Shown in pieces: positions 1-13,000 of a stretch of 64,000 nucleotides of DNA. Source of the DNA: Kwoniella bestiolae CBS 10118 (lineage: Eukaryota > Basidiomycota > Tremellomycetes > Tremellales > Cryptococcaceae); the NCBI RefSeq assembly GCF_000512585.2, contig NC_089242.1, forward strand, positions 372,001 through 436,000. The letters run 5' to 3'. Under the pieces are notes generated by a model that was given only the letters and a program-made list of their open reading frames with translations, did no database searches and had not been told where the DNA came from. The translations under genes were made by a program, and so were the position numbers. Position 1 is the first letter of the stretch, and the number at the start of each line of letters is the position of its first letter.

Positions 1-230
1 TTAGGGAGTATTTTAGGGGGATTGGTGATAATGTGGGTCTTGTTTTGGCTTTTCCTTCCTTCCTTCCTCTCCATAAGGCAGCAATGAAATGAGCTGATAT
101 CGTTAATACTGCGTACCTTACCTTAGTTCATATTCACCGAATTCCATAAACACCCTCATAAGGATTTTATGATCACCTGTATGGAATTTGGAAGTGCCAA
201 AGACGCAGATGACGTTATCTGTTTTACTGT
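1..230. other. upstream region of the first gene
   Basis: No gene is recognised here. The stretch probably holds the 5' flank of the gene starting at 231. An in-frame stop (TGA at 210-212) lies just ahead of that start. Two TTAGGG-like words near the left edge are isolated and do not form a telomeric array. Confidence 0.4.
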
Positions 231-2636
231 ATGTCTTTTCGGTCCTCCTCGGCCTGTTCATTGTCCGATCAACTGAGATACCACACACGTACTCTTCAAC
301 AGAAACACAATACCCATCTATTCGGGGACGAACGAGTAACGGTTCGATATTCCGATATTCACAGTAGTGGCTATAGTTCAGGATCGACTAAGGATATCCT
401 GGTGAGTGTGTTGACCGTCGTTCCATCATGCATTACTGTATATACACGTCTGTTGCTCTCCCGTAGCGTTAGTCTTACTGTCGCTGCACGGAGTTTTCAC
501 AAGATTGTAGAGGTATATGAGTGCTGACCTTACCAAAACAATCTTCAGCTCGTCCGGGAAGAACTAGCTTTATCTCCATCTTACACCCCTCGCTCGATAC
601 CGTTGATCTTCCCCTATCAAGGCAATCTCGGTTCTGGCAGTTGGGCCAACTATCCCAGTCCAATCCAGCCGCAATTCGCATTCCTTGGGTCACAGCAACG
701 AAACATTCAATCACCGTTTGCAAGTACTCCCACAATCCCCTCCAGAAGCAACGAAGCGAGAAAAGCGTGTTCTCCCTCTACATCGGTTGATCCATTTTCA
801 GCTTCTTCTTCCTCAAGATCAAGGAGAGAATCCCACTCTAAACCTCCAGCATCATTTCCCAGAATCTCACCAATGGTACCTTCTCCCATGAACAAAACTT
901 TCCCCACCCCCGCAACTCTATCACGATGGGACAGTCCCTTCAATCCAATTCCAACAGGACCCAAACCTCTAATCGAGCGAATCGCCTTCTCTCCCCCTCC
1001 CAATCCGATGGTCCCTCTCACTGTCACCCCTGCGATTGGTGCACCAATCAACAACATAAATCCTATGGAACTCACAAAGGCCTTACAGAGGTTACAGGAC
1101 ATTTCCTATAAATTGAATTTTCAAGTTGATCCGTCACCTGGGAAAGTCACGGAAAGACTGCGACATCCCGCGCCCTCCGGTGAGAAGAAGAGTGAACATC
1201 CTTATCCTTATGGTCTTGCGCCTTGGTCGAAGAGGTATGAGAAGTCTCAAAATGGTATGCTCGAGCGGATGAAGAGGGGAAGGTATTTTAGGAAGTACCA
1301 GGCTGAGGAGATGGGACATGCGGATGAATTCGAGAACAACATCAACATCAAAGATGAAAATGAGACTAGGAAAAGGTCTACATCCGCTTCTGAATCGTAT
1401 AGGGATGCATCATCTCGAGGGAGATCTTCTTCCAGCTCTCATACCTATAAACCTTATGGTGGAAGAACGAGGAAAGGTAATGGTACTTCACTTTATGACG
1501 ATGAAGGAGGCAGAGGATATCAGCACCATCTCTATGACCATCACCAGCGACACGGACATGGACATCGTAATCATGATAATGCCAGATCGCATAAATATGA
1601 CGGTCAAGATAGGAAAAAAGAAGATAAATTTACGCTAAACGAACTAAGAGGGTTCGCACACCATTTCGATACTCCCAATCTCAACCTCTGCTCTCAGGGG
1701 ACGGTCGAACCTAAATATATTGGAATTCCAGGGGATGGTAAAACTTTGATATTTGGATCGAAACGACGAGATGTGGACATGGCTTTAGTTTCACCCGAGG
1801 AACCCCAGGTCTGCACGGATACCGGCTCGAAACAGCATGAAGGGTCTCGGGAGGTTATTGGTGATGATGGAAATGGAAATGGAGCGAGGCGAGGTAATTT
1901 GGCGTCGCATGAGGACGAGGATGAGGAGGTAGAGGAGGTAGAGGAGATTGAAGATGAGGAATGGAGGATGAAGTCGAAGAGGATAGACGATAAAGATAAT
2001 GGTGTGATAAAAACAAGCAGAGAGGAACACCAATCTGGAATGGAAGTTGGAGAAGAAGGCGAGATCATCGAGGAGATCAAGGATAACGGCTTGAAAGAGG
2101 ATAAGGGTATGGTGGCTGAACTGGAGAGGAAGGAAGATCTTGATCCAGAGGTCGATATTGATGTTTCCACTGGAAATCCGATGGATGGCGATGACAAGGC
2201 CGACACTCCAACATCACATGCGAATGAACCGCCACCGAGAAAGCCCTCATCTGAAACTAGGGTATTTCGAGTAAGCGATCTATCTTCGGATATCCTGAGT
2301 ATGCTAGGTATAGAACTGCGCTATACATTTAGAAATGAGCGTTTGAACGAGGTTAGTAGATGGGATGACCTCGCAGGAGGGGAGGGGGAGGGAAAGGTAT
2401 TGAGATTGGATCTTCCTAATCACGCACAGGCTCGTATTTCGGGGTTGAGTTTGAATAATAGTGAGATTGAGATTGAGGGTATTCTTGAGGATGAGTCGTA
2501 CCGGCTTGGTAAGGGTGACGATGAGGAGATTGTGGGTAATCCTACAAGAGGTACTAGGAGATTGCGATCCGGGGGAGATCACGTTTCGGAGGAAGAAACG
2601 GGAAGGACCAAGAGACGGAGGAGGAAGATCATTTAG
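231..2636 (+). CDS. hypothetical disordered basic/acidic protein, possibly nuclear
   Basis: Model: exons 231-401 and 549-2636, about 752 residues. The intron has a GTGAGT donor, a GTGCTGAC branch site and a CAG acceptor, and phase 0 is kept; a stop upstream of 231 supports the start. I do not recognise the family. The protein is mostly low complexity: a Ser/Pro-rich N-terminal third, a basic patch (KRGRYFRKYQ), an RS-like stretch (SSRGRSSSSSH), a His-rich segment, a long Glu/Asp block and a basic tail ending TKRRRRKII that looks like a nuclear localisation signal. The only ordered-looking piece is near the C-terminus (VFRVSDLSSDILSMLGIELR). The composition suggests a nuclear RNA- or chromatin-associated protein, but that is inference. 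It converges on the phospholipase gene. Confidence 0.65.
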
Positions 2637-2945
2637 ATTCCCCGGTTGACTTACGCTTATAGTCGGATATGTTGATGATCCTTATTTTCGTTTTGTATGA
2701 TATACTATGTTTGATCATCCTCTTCCTGCTTTGTTGATAGTCCGTATGAAAGGTTAATTGATATCCTTATGATTTCCGTTGCATGTTTAAAGATTATGTA
2801 CTATAACAATGATGAAATACAAGCAGAATTGATATGGCTCGTTATGACAATGAAATATGGTATGACAACAACAGATAAACCTTTCACACCCTGTAACTTA
2901 CTGTAAGTGTACTCGTACTCGCACAACGTAGACCAACCCTGATCA
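2637..2945. other. convergent 3' intergenic region
   Basis: AT-rich DNA between two convergent stop codons. It should contain both 3' UTRs; no further gene is seen. Confidence 0.5.
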
Positions 2946-4938
2946 TTAATCCCTCCTTAACATCTTTGACACCTCCCCTACCCTAATACGATCACTCTCC
3001 TCCAAACATCTAATCGTCGGTTCCTGTTCCCAAGGTATAGGCTGGTATTTATCCTTCTACATGGGCAAAACATATCATCAGCTATACCATCCATTTGTTC
3101 CAAATAGCTGACACGAAGACAAGGGGACATACCATCCCCAAAGTCAACCTGTTCCATAGCCCGCTAGCCACCCTTTGATGAGATAATTCAGAAGGGTGAA
3201 AACAGTCTATTTTGGATAATGCCTCGATGGGATAATTGGCTAGATCGACTGATGTGCCCGGTTGCCTAATCATTCGTGCCTAAATATCAGCTTCCTCTTC
3301 TCTTCTTTACCCGACTGCGATCTGCGGATTAGAGAAGATCGGAGAGGCGACGCACCAAATAGCAGCAAACGACGGATCATCCTCTTCTTCCCATTCTTTT
3401 ATAACCTCCCATACGGCTTGGTCGTACGCTTCACCTAGCTCATCCATCTTTTGACGGGTGTAATCGCCCACTGGACCTGGGATGAGCGCGCAGGAACATT
3501 CGAGAGCTAAGTGTGGGATAGGGAGGTGTGGGGGTTGGCTATGATGCGAGTCGTGACAATCAGTCAGTTGATCGTTACATACGAGAGGTCTCGGCTGTTT
3601 CAAGATCACCATGTACACCACAACTCACCAATATGGATCTTTGAGTGTCAACTCGTAGATATCGGATACCCTGAACATCCCGACTGATACGATAATCTTG
3701 TCAGTTCAGTGAAGATGTCCGTAAATACCCATACTTACTGATATTGACGATCATGTTCGCTGTCGATCATAATCATCCGTGTCAGCTCTCATCATGTCTT
3801 ACTTTTGTGTTACGAGCAGCCGACTCGCGGGCATGTTTCCTCAACTCATTCACCGCTTTTTTAATACCCTTTGCGAATTGCTGTGGTGAGCCATGTAATG
3901 GAATTGCAGTCGAGTTGGCTATGTCATACCAGCGAAGTAAGCATAAGCTGAGGTACCAGCTCAGCGGGATACTGAGTCGACAGCTCACGAGTCAAACAGA
4001 ACGCGCACTGTTCATAAACCCACGCGAAGATCAGCTTTCTACTCTATTATAGTCCATTTCGAAGGAACAGTCAGCTCACCGCATCATTTGCACCTATACC
4101 AAGATTCACATATTTCCAATCCTCCCTTCTCACCTCCAGCTCAATCATCTTGGGAATCAGATAATCTACATCAAACATTATCAAGATGATCAGCACTGCA
4201 CGAACAAAAAAGACAGTACGACAAAAGCCATGAATGCCTCTTCAACCAAACAACGCACGCAAATCGATTTCTCCACATCACAGAAAGATCCCAGACTCAC
4301 CCTTCACCTGGCCTATCAGACTCTTACTCAAACTCCCCGAAATCGCCGCATTCAACCCATCTTCCTCGGGATGAGCAGCACACCCAATACCGAGACAACT
4401 TATAGGCGGATGATGCCCCGTCGAAACTCCCGTTATATTCCCTTTCCCTTCCGGTTTTGAGTAATGTTGCAGGATGGTAGGTATGGTTATTGCTCCCTCA
4501 TCCGATCCGATGGGGTATGAGATCCCCCGCCATTCTGCTATTTCGGGGATCCTCCCTACGCCCAGATCGAATGGTCTTTGTCGATATTGGTTTGTTCTTT
4601 CAGAGACAGAAGGGGTATAGTCGTCCCTTGATCCCCTAGCTAGTAGGCCTGCGGTAATGGAGTCTCCCATTGCCATCACCACCTTAAAGTCATCTGGTCG
4701 ACTGGTCGCGTATCATATCAGCTAAACCGATGAAAGATGTACCAGAAGAAGCGACTTACACATCTTTGGCGTTCTTTGGTGGTTTCCTGTCTGATAGAGT
4801 GGGACATGTAGATAGTTTGGAGAATGGTACGAATTTGCCTGGTAGTTTGTCTTTGGAAGGATATGAGTGGGGGAGGGATATGGATGAGACGATAAGAGGG
4901 AAGATGAGGAAGAGGAAGTAGATCGCGGTTGATAGCAT
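2946..4938 (-). CDS. phospholipase B-type SGNH/GDSL esterase
   Basis: Ten exons on the minus strand: 4760-4938, 4301-4701, 4080-4165, 3989-4007, 3814-3918, 3739-3759, 3629-3683, 3311-3538, 3133-3265, 2946-3056; 445 residues with all phases consistent. The N-terminus (MLSTAIYFLFLIFPLIVSSI) is a clear signal peptide. SGNH blocks are visible: MAMGDSITAG with Ser74 as nucleophile, the Gly-containing GISYPIGSDE, GAND at 218-221, and the C-terminal DCFH (Asp385, His388). CAFC and PGPVGDYT also match the animal/plant PLB1-like group. Family knowledge predicts hydrolysis of acyl esters of (lyso)phospholipids, here in the secretory route or outside the cell. Two exons are very short (19 and 21 bases). 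This is a different fold from the patatin-like fungal PLB1 enzymes. Confidence 0.88.
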
Positions 4939-5456
4939 CGTGAGTATTGATTATGAGGCTAGAAGGTAGGTTGGCGTAGCGGTATGTTATCATCCATCTG
5001 AGGACGACTTTGATACAAGCAGATACAGGCTACACATGATACTGACATTCCTATATGAGCATGAATATCAATATGAATCGATCTTCCGCTGATTGAGATG
5101 GAGGGAGAGATGGAAAAAGGAGATGAATCAAAAGTCAAACGTAACACTTGCGTCAGATTGAGACTGCAACTCAACATGGAGTCCCATTGTTATTGTTTAA
5201 GGCACATGCTCAAGATGGAGATTGACATCCAGTCCGCTCGATCGGCTCAGTAAGACTAAAGCAATGTGATGAAATCTGATCAAGAAGATGAAGATGAGAT
5301 CGAGAAGGTGGATTACATCGGATACGATATGAGCAGGTAGATAGCAGATCAAGTCTCGGTGATCCAATACCCTTGGTACAGTAACTCCAATCGACCGACA
5401 AACAAACAATCTATATCTGATTGCATTCCCTCACAACCGATCCCACCGAATCCACA
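4939..5456. promoter_or_regulatory. divergent promoter region, esterase / DMAC1-like gene
   Basis: About 520 bases separate the two divergent start codons, so both 5' leaders and promoters must lie here. No strong TATA element or known operator was identified. Confidence 0.4.
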
Positions 5457-5927
5457 ATGTCCTCAGCAGCTATATCATCCTCCAACCCAACCAAAGAACC
5501 AGGCTACGCCGAGAAAGATTGTCTGTGCGTACCTCACCCTCATCCCTCCACTCTGTTTTAATCTCGTAAACAAAGTACTGATCGAGTCACATAACACAGG
5601 TCATGTCGTATAATAGGAGCATCAGCATTCATAGGACTAGGAGGGTACGCAATCATGCAGGCCAGGCGTCAAGGTGCTTTTGAGAGGGTCAGACCTGCAG
5701 GTGGACCTATGATTGCGCCGAAGGTTACGGGGATATTGGGTACGGGTGAGTCGAATCGGTTCGGTACAAATGCGCCCCTCCATCCGAAATGAATGATATG
5801 ATTCAAGAACAGAACTCACTTGGAGAACATAGAGGATTCCAAGCTGATTCATCGATTTGCATCTCCTCGAATAGTATTTATAGGTCTGGGGATAGGGAGA
5901 TTGTTCATGCCTCCTACGAGAGCATGA
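5457..5927 (+). CDS. small DMAC1-like (DUF4536) inner-membrane protein
   Basis: Exons 5457-5524, 5600-5745 and 5875-5927 give 88 residues. The core KDCLSCRIIGASAFIGLGGY matches the Cys-x-x-Cys plus glycine-rich transmembrane pattern of the distal membrane-arm assembly complex protein 1 (DUF4536) family. A second hydrophobic segment (FIGLGIGRLFM) follows a basic loop, so two membrane passes are likely. In animals DMAC1 helps assemble the complex I membrane arm; fungal members are poorly studied, so that role is inferred. All three junctions have GT-AG ends; the second intron has a GCTGATTC branch site. Confidence 0.65.
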
Positions 5928-6172
5928 TCGGGTCAGATATAGATATAGATCAACTAGAAAACACATTGTATCGATAGACATGCATAATACTTCATCACTC
6001 ATCTCACTTGGAATTTATCTCGATAGAACACTCTCCTACCTACGACGTAGACAATTGCGATCTTCGATTAAATTGAAACCTGACATGTTCACGAGTCAAA
6101 AGGAAACAAAACTCCATCATAGATCATATTCATACAAATCGACTACAACACAACCAAATTGAAACTAAATGA

Positions 6173-8056
6173 TTATTGCTCATTGACAAACACAGCAGCC
6201 ATACCCTAAATCCATCTCAAATATCAGCTGTGTTCATCATCCCTCATGCAGTTTCCAGCTGATAAGAAAGAAGCACTCACCATACCACTTCCAATACACA
6301 TACTAGTAACAAACACCTTCTTTTGTTCCCTCTTCGCTTCCGCAAATCCAGTAGCGATCTGTCTAGCACCGGTCGCACCCAGTGGGTGACCCATTGCGAT
6401 GGCTCCTCCAACTGGATTGACTCTCTCGAACGGAAGGTGGAGATGTTGGATAGACATTACAGCTTGGGAGGCGAAGGCCTGAACAAACATGTTAGCTAAG
6501 CGTTTTCTCATCAAGAGTTGAAGAGCGTGTGCTAGCTACTCACCTCATTGATTTCGTAAAAGTCTACATCGTCTTTGGTGATTCCAGCTTTTTGAAGGAC
6601 TTTGGGGATAGCAAATGCAGGTCCGATACTAGAGAACAATATGCATTAGTCAGATGAAGCATTGGATATGGAACGGGAAAACTCACCCCATGAGTTTTGG
6701 AGGTACTAGAAAATATCATAAGTCAGCTATGCTCGGAGACGGACAAGAGTTTTCCAGCTCACCTCCTACAACAGCAGAGACGACGAATTTTCCCAAAATG
6801 GGCAAACCAAGTTTCTGAGCGACCGATCTTCTCGCAAGAAGTACCGCAGCAGCACCATCAGATACTTGAGAAGCATTCCCTGCGTGGGTGGTACCGTCCT
6901 TTGAGAAAGCGGGTTTGAGTTTGGCCAAGCTTTCTTTGGTGACTCCTTCTCTTACTCCATCGTCGGCATCGACGATGATTTCCTTTTCATCTTCGGTCTT
7001 AGGGTCAGACCATTTGACCTGATCTATCATCAGCTTCTATGTATGTTACGGACGCGTCAGGAAGCTCACCTTGACAGGAACGATCTCACTCTTGAACTTC
7101 CCTTGTTTTTGGGCATCTGCAGCCTTACCGAAACTGTTTGCTGCGAATGTATCTTGGGTGTCACGGGAGATACCATATTGCTTTGCGACATTCTCAGAGG
7201 TGATACCCATTGGGATGAGACAGTCGGCAGCTTCAGGATTGGAGAGGACTTCATCTGACATTCGCTCAGGTAAGACTCCTGCACCGTAGTTGGCGGTCAT
7301 GTGTTCGACACCAGCACCTGAAGTAAGAAATGATCAGCTGGATGTCACAATTATCGGCTTACGGCAGCTGCATATATGAGGATGAGACTGTAGCTCACCG
7401 ATACCGATATCAATTTCTCCAGATTTGATCTCGTTGGCGATCTGTTTGCCTTGTCAGCTGGAACTCGATGTGAAAGATGAGTAGGAGAGAGCTCACTTGT
7501 GCTACAGCTGTGAGACCGGATGAGCATTGTCGGTTCACAGTGTTGATCGGGACACTGTTCAATGGTACATGAGATCTATCCAGAACAACTAGAAGAAGGA
7601 AGCTCACGTATAAGGTATACCAGCGTAGAGCTGAGCCATCCTAGCTACGTTGGCACCTCCTCCAGGGGGAAGGACATTCCCAACGGCGATATCCCTATAA
7701 AAGACGTCAGCTATGTTATGACAACAAATGATAGCCTCTTGCAGCTGAAAATGTGAATTGTCGGATACTCACTCAATCTTGGATGGATCAACTTTACTTC
7801 TCTTCAAAGTCTCAATCAGGACAGCGGCGAGGAGATCTTCGGGTAAACAATCTTTGAATCCACCTTTCTTTGCCTATTCGCATTCGTACACCTGTCAGCT
7901 GTGCTATAGAGGCTGAGAAAATCAAAGCTGGCCTACCTTCGTGATGGCTGTTCTGCATGCGCTGACAACGACGACATCATCAGCAGAGTTGATCAGGAGT
8001 CTCGCTCTGCCAAGGGAGGGGATGGCGTTGGTGATTGATTGGATGGTTGATGACAT
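6173..8056 (-). CDS. POT1: 3-ketoacyl-CoA thiolase (acetyl-CoA acyltransferase)
   Basis: Eleven exons: 7937-8056, 7773-7873, 7608-7694, 7497-7554, 7399-7441, 7070-7317, 6763-7018, 6687-6705, 6544-6628, 6281-6478, 6173-6205; 415 residues. It carries out the last step of fatty-acid beta-oxidation, the thiolytic cleavage of 3-ketoacyl-CoA. Catalytic residues are all present: Cys113 in NRQCSSGLTA, His370 in GGAIAMGHPLGATGAR and Cys400 in SMCIGSGMG. The sequence is closest in style to the peroxisomal POT1/ACAA1 group. However, the N-terminus (MSSTIQSITNAIPSLGRARL) has no clear PTS2, and the C-terminus (VFVNEQ) is not a PTS1. An in-frame stop upstream fixes the start. Exon 8 is only 19 bases. It is divergent from ISA2. 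Confidence 0.93.
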
Positions 8057-8578
8057 GGTAAAGGTATGTCTCCGTATATGTTATGCGATTGATGAAAGGG
8101 ACGTAGAGTATAAGATCTGGACTGTTGGGTCTGCTCGATAGTGCTTGATTAGCAAGAAAATATGAAGATGGAAGAAGGATGATGAATGATTGAATTGATG
8201 AGTTGATTTACTGTATTTATCTTTTATCTTTCTTTGCAGGTTGCATTCTTTTATGCTCAATCCGGCTCAATTCATCAAGATAGTAACCGGTAAATTCAAC
8301 TTCAACACGTCAATTCAGATCGCAAATGCCCATGCCCGATTAACTGTATGTTTGATCCCGCCATCATGCTTCCTTCGGCGATATACCTCGTTGTGGCACA
8401 TGAGTACCCACTCGGGTTTCAGATAATTCATTCCATCTCAGCTCATTACAAATCAGGAACAACCGAAAGAAAGCTACAAAGCAAAGACAACCTCGAATTC
8501 GCATCCATATCTTCATTCGATTTATACCTAATCAGTCTCATCTAGACAACCCGATCGATATAACCCACTCTACCAAAC
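8057..8578. promoter_or_regulatory. divergent promoter, thiolase / ISA2
   Basis: About 520 bases between the start codons of two oxidative-metabolism genes. No CACGTG box or convincing TATA element was seen. Confidence 0.45.
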
Positions 8579-9499
8579 ATGGCTACCAAACTCATAGTCA
8601 ACCCATATCGCCTCTTACCAATCTCACGAGCAACTTTCGCCTCTTCCTCGCGGCTTACACTGACTCGTCCCATCTCACGATCAATATCAACGATCACACC
8701 TTCGGCTCGATCCCGCCACTCACCATCATATTACCCACGAAGGTACGCATCAGCAGCAGCTGTAGCTACCCCCTCACCTTCTGCGGATGTTCCTCCCATA
8801 CCTTCCAAGCCAAGTATAAAAGTGATACCGCCATCATTAGAGGAAATAAAGGAAGAGGGGTATCTGGATGATGATGTTCAGCTATTACCCCTTGAGGAAG
8901 CGTATCTAAACCTGACCCCTGATGCATTACAGGTAAGCAATATCATTACCTATCAGTACAACATAGGTGGGAATAGCTGATCTCATGTGCATTGCGATCG
9001 CAGCAACTCGTCAATATAACTTCAAGGGAACCTCCCGAATTGATAGCAGAAGATAAATTAGCTTTGAGAGTTGGCGTAGAAAGTGGTGGTTGTCATGGTT
9101 ATCAATATACCATGGCGTTGACGGAGGAACGAGGAGTGGACGATTAGTGAGTGTAGCTGCATTGTTCATCAGCGTCGCATGATAAACACAGCTATCACTC
9201 TCCAACACTAATGAGGCTAATCTATCTTATCGCATTTTTAGCGTATTGCAACCCGAAGGTGTATCAAGTATACCAGTAGTAGTTGATCTAGTATCCTTTG
9301 GTTTACTGAAAGGTGAGCTGATTTGTGAACGGCACAACTATCACTCAGCTCATACTGATACACTACATCTTTCACTCGTCCAGGCGCGACAATACATTTC
9401 GCAACCGAATTAATAGGGTCCTCGTTTCGGATACAGGATAACCCGCAGGCCAAGCAGGGTGGTGCGTGTGGGTGCGGAGTAAGCTGGGAGGCGGTGTAG
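8579..9499 (+). CDS. ISA2: mitochondrial iron-sulfur assembly protein ISA2
   Basis: Exons 8579-8932, 9004-9146, 9242-9312 and 9384-9499 give 227 residues. The N-terminal ~75 residues are rich in Arg and Ser without acids, typical of a mitochondrial presequence. The C-terminal A-type (HesB/IscA) domain has the signature SGGCHGYQY with Cys148 and the paired Cys218-Gly-Cys220 near the end, the three conserved cysteines that bind iron or a cluster. The LDxxGVxxxVDxxS-like stretch (PVVVDLVSFGLLKGATIHF) fits the ISA2 subgroup. With ISA1 and IBA57 it matures [4Fe-4S] proteins such as aconitase and lipoate synthase. A long disordered linker with acidic residues precedes the domain. Confidence 0.93.
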
Positions 9500-10063
9500 A
9501 TTGGCTTGCTCGAGGAAAGCTGTCATGGCGGGAATCAAATCCCACTCATTTCGATCTCTCCATGTCGAAGAAACGTAGAATATAGAATATATTCGGTATG
9601 TTGTATTTGGTGATGTATGATGTATATCATCTAGAACAGTTACTTCCCATAGATAGCGAAGACTTAACAAACAACTGGACAAAGATCGACATTCTTAACC
9701 GAAAGATCATAATAGCAGTGTATCCTAAACGGTGAAATCCATCCCCAATCACTATTACCTAATTTTCCGGACCATAGAATTGATTACCGTTTGCTGAATG
9801 ATACCGATTGATTCAAGAAGTGCCTTCGATGTTTTCTCAAACTCATCACAAGTGTAACAATTTCATAAGGAGTGCATTCGGTGAGTCAATTATAAAACTC
9901 ATTGTATATTAATCGAAGCCTTTCCCATCCTATAATAGTCCATTCAAGTAAAGCTATATATGTGTTTTAAGATACTAACTAATCTAATCTAACGAATCGA
10001 GGAAAATGCTCAATCAATCTCATTGTTCATTCACTTCATTACCCTGATCCAACTTTGACTTCC
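9500..10063. other. convergent intergenic region
   Basis: AT-rich DNA between ISA2 and the WSC gene, converging 3' ends. No gene or structured element was recognised. Confidence 0.4.
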
Positions 10064-13000
10064 TTATAATCTAAACTTGGCAGACCCAGACCTCTTGGTA
10101 GGGTTCGCAGGCTTAGTTCCATAAGGTTTAGCGTTGGCCTGTAATCCAGTGGTGTAAACGCTCAAGAGCATACCACCACCGCAGATCTCCTTAGCCCCAG
10201 TAGTAGGGTTAACAGCTCGACAGGGGGTAGAACACTTGCTCTCGGCGGAGGCGAGGGCGAGGTTAAGGTAGTTACCACAGTAACATTCTTGAGCGTACTC
10301 GGTACCGGCGTAGGCGTATCCCTTGGATTGACAGTAAGAGGTACAAACTTCGTTGTTCATGTTTGATCCTGCTGAGGAGGTTCCGTTGAGGTGTCGTCCA
10401 CCGGAGGTATCCTTGAAACATCCTACATAGGCCATGTAGGCGCCCTCGGATGCGGTCGATGAGGGTGCGGAGGCGGATGAGGAGGTGGATGAGGGGACCA
10501 AAGATGAGGTGGATGACTTGGCAGCGGAGCTCGAGCTGGAGGCGGCAGCTGAGGATGAGCTTGACGAAGGAGCAGCTGACGAAGTCGATGACTTGGCAGC
10601 GGAGCTTGAGGACGAAGCAGCAGCTGAGCTGGAGCTGGAGGCAGCAGCGGATGAAGTGGATGACTTGGCGGCTGAGCTGGAAGGTGACGAAGAAGCAGCG
10701 GCTGATGAAGTGCTGGAAGCTACGACGACGGATGAAGTGGATGACTTGGCAGCTGAGCTCGAGGCCGAAGCGGATGAAGAAGCAGCAGCAGACGAGGTGG
10801 AGGAGGATGGAACGGATGAGGAAGCCTTTTGGGGTGAAGCGAATTTAGCGACGGGTGTTGGAGCGGTGGAGGGTGATGATGAAGAGGATGATTTGATGGA
10901 AGATGACGATGATGATGGTTTGACGGAGGATGATGAGGAGGATGTGGGTTTAGCAGATGATGAAGAGGGTTTGGAAGTGGATGAAGAAGACGATGGTTTG
11001 GATGACGATGTGGAAGTGGGTTTGGTAGCAGACGATGATGATGATGATGGTTTAGCAGCAGATGACGACGAAGATGGTTTGATGGAAGATGACGACGATG
11101 ATGATTTGGCAGCAGATGAGGTCGATTTGACGACGGACGAGGACGAGGACGATGTGATTTTCGCGATTGACGAGGTTGATGACGAAGCAGAAGAAGAAGC
11201 ACGAGCAGATGAGCTACTACCCTTCGAGACAGAGGATGAAGAGAAAGTAGAGCTCACAGCCTTGCTCGTGCTTGAGCTTACGACAGCGCTTGAAGATGAC
11301 GAAGAAGCCTTGGCGGAGGAAGCTGAGGCAGAAGCGGAAGCCGATGAAGAAGCCTTGGCGGAAGAAGCGGAAGCTGAGGCTGAGGCCGAGGTGGCGACGG
11401 TAGCGTTGGAGTACTTGAAGGTGGTAAGTCTGCTGGGTCCACCACAGGTTTGGAGTGAGTTACCTATTGTGTCATGAGCATATAAGTAAATCGATATTTC
11501 GCTTGATGTGAAGAAAAGAGATAAACAACTTACCAGAGCAAACCATGTTACAGTTATCGGTGGCGGGGACTGAACCGGTGGAGAAGGAGTTTCCACAGTA
11601 ACATTCGGAAGAGTACTCAATACCGGCAATGGCGAAACCTTTAGATTGACAGGTGGTCATACATAATTCTTGGGTCATTGAGCTGGTAGCGAATGAGTAT
11701 CCAGTCAAAGCTCTTGAACCTGATCCTTCAGTGTAACAACCGTTACTGGACCAGCCAGTAGGGTATTTAGCGACAGGGTACAAAGAAGGGTTGTTGAAGA
11801 GTTCCAAAGTCGATGAACCACCACAGTTCTCGTTGGTGTTATTGGCACAGGCTTTGCCACATTGACTGGCCGCGAGCAAAGTAGTGTTGGTGGCACCGTT
11901 TCTCATAGCGAAATCACAGTAGCATTCTCGTCCGTACTCGATACCTGCCAAGGGGTATCCTCGATCTTGACACCAAGAAACACAGGCACTTCGGGTCATG
12001 TTGTCGGAGGAGAAAGAGGCAGCAGCGAGAGCTCGCCCAGTCTTACCCTCGGCGATACAACCTACATCGGTGTAACCAGCTGGGATGACGGATTTGAAGT
12101 CGGTGAATCCGATACCGTCGTCAGAGTAGTTTCCGGAAGATGTCAAGCCATCCATGGTGTTGTCTCCTGGGAGTTTGCTGATGTAATGACCGAAACCTAC
12201 GTCCTCGTTGACCTGGTCGTTGAGAGGAGTACAAGATGAAGCAGAAGCAGAGTCGAGGTATGGTACGAAGGGAGGACAGTTCTTGAGTTCACCACCAACA
12301 CCGTTGTTGTCGTTACAACCGTCCAAAGCCTGTTGCAAGACGTTGGTACCGTTGTTGTAGGATGGCCAACCGTTCAAGAAATCGGCGTGGAGACCGTAAC
12401 CGGTGGTATCACCGTTAGCCCAAACGTAAGTGGGGTCGGAACCGTTGTTGTAAGGGAAGTTCTGGACGTTGTAGATGAACTCGTAGAAGAGAGAGACGAG
12501 TCTGACGGGGTGGGTGGAAGGACACGAACCACCGTCAACACCTCCACTGGGCCAAGCCATGTGAGATCGGTGGTCGTCGGAATCGAGGTTGACACCGTCC
12601 CAACATGATGGGAAGAAGACCTGAGCTCTCATACCTTGAGGACAGTTGTGTTCGAAGAAACTGTTTCGCTCAGCCCAAGCGGGATCACCAGAGTGGTTGT
12701 TGTAGTAATCGAGACATACGTAGGTGATAGCTTTAGAGGCGGCATCGCCATCGAAAGTCTTTCGGTTGGGATCACCAGAGATCATTCGGAGACCATCGGG
12801 GAAAGCTCGGACGGTCTTCTCTCCTGGACTGTATCGGGGGAGATAGTAGGTGTTGACGTAAGAGACTGGGATGGCCTGGTAGTTCTTTCCCGATGGGTTG
12901 TAGTAGTACAACTGAGGAATCCAGTAGTTGGACTTGTCGACTGATACAGAAGCAGTGGTACAGGTAGATTGTTGGGTTGACTCGTAGGTCATCGATTTGT

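Noticed and set aside
1..40. TTAGGGAG and TTAGGGGG words at the left edge, telomere-like
   Set aside because: Only two isolated words, followed by ordinary genic DNA; no array.
1694..2206. 170-codon minus-strand frame inside the first gene
   Set aside because: Shadow of the Glu/Asp-coding block (Ser/Pro-rich on the opposite strand).
10485..11477. 330-codon open frame rich in Asp/Glu on the plus strand
   Set aside because: It lies exactly opposite the Ser/Ala repeat of the WSC gene. The open frame follows from the repeat's codon composition, and no domain or independent signal is present.
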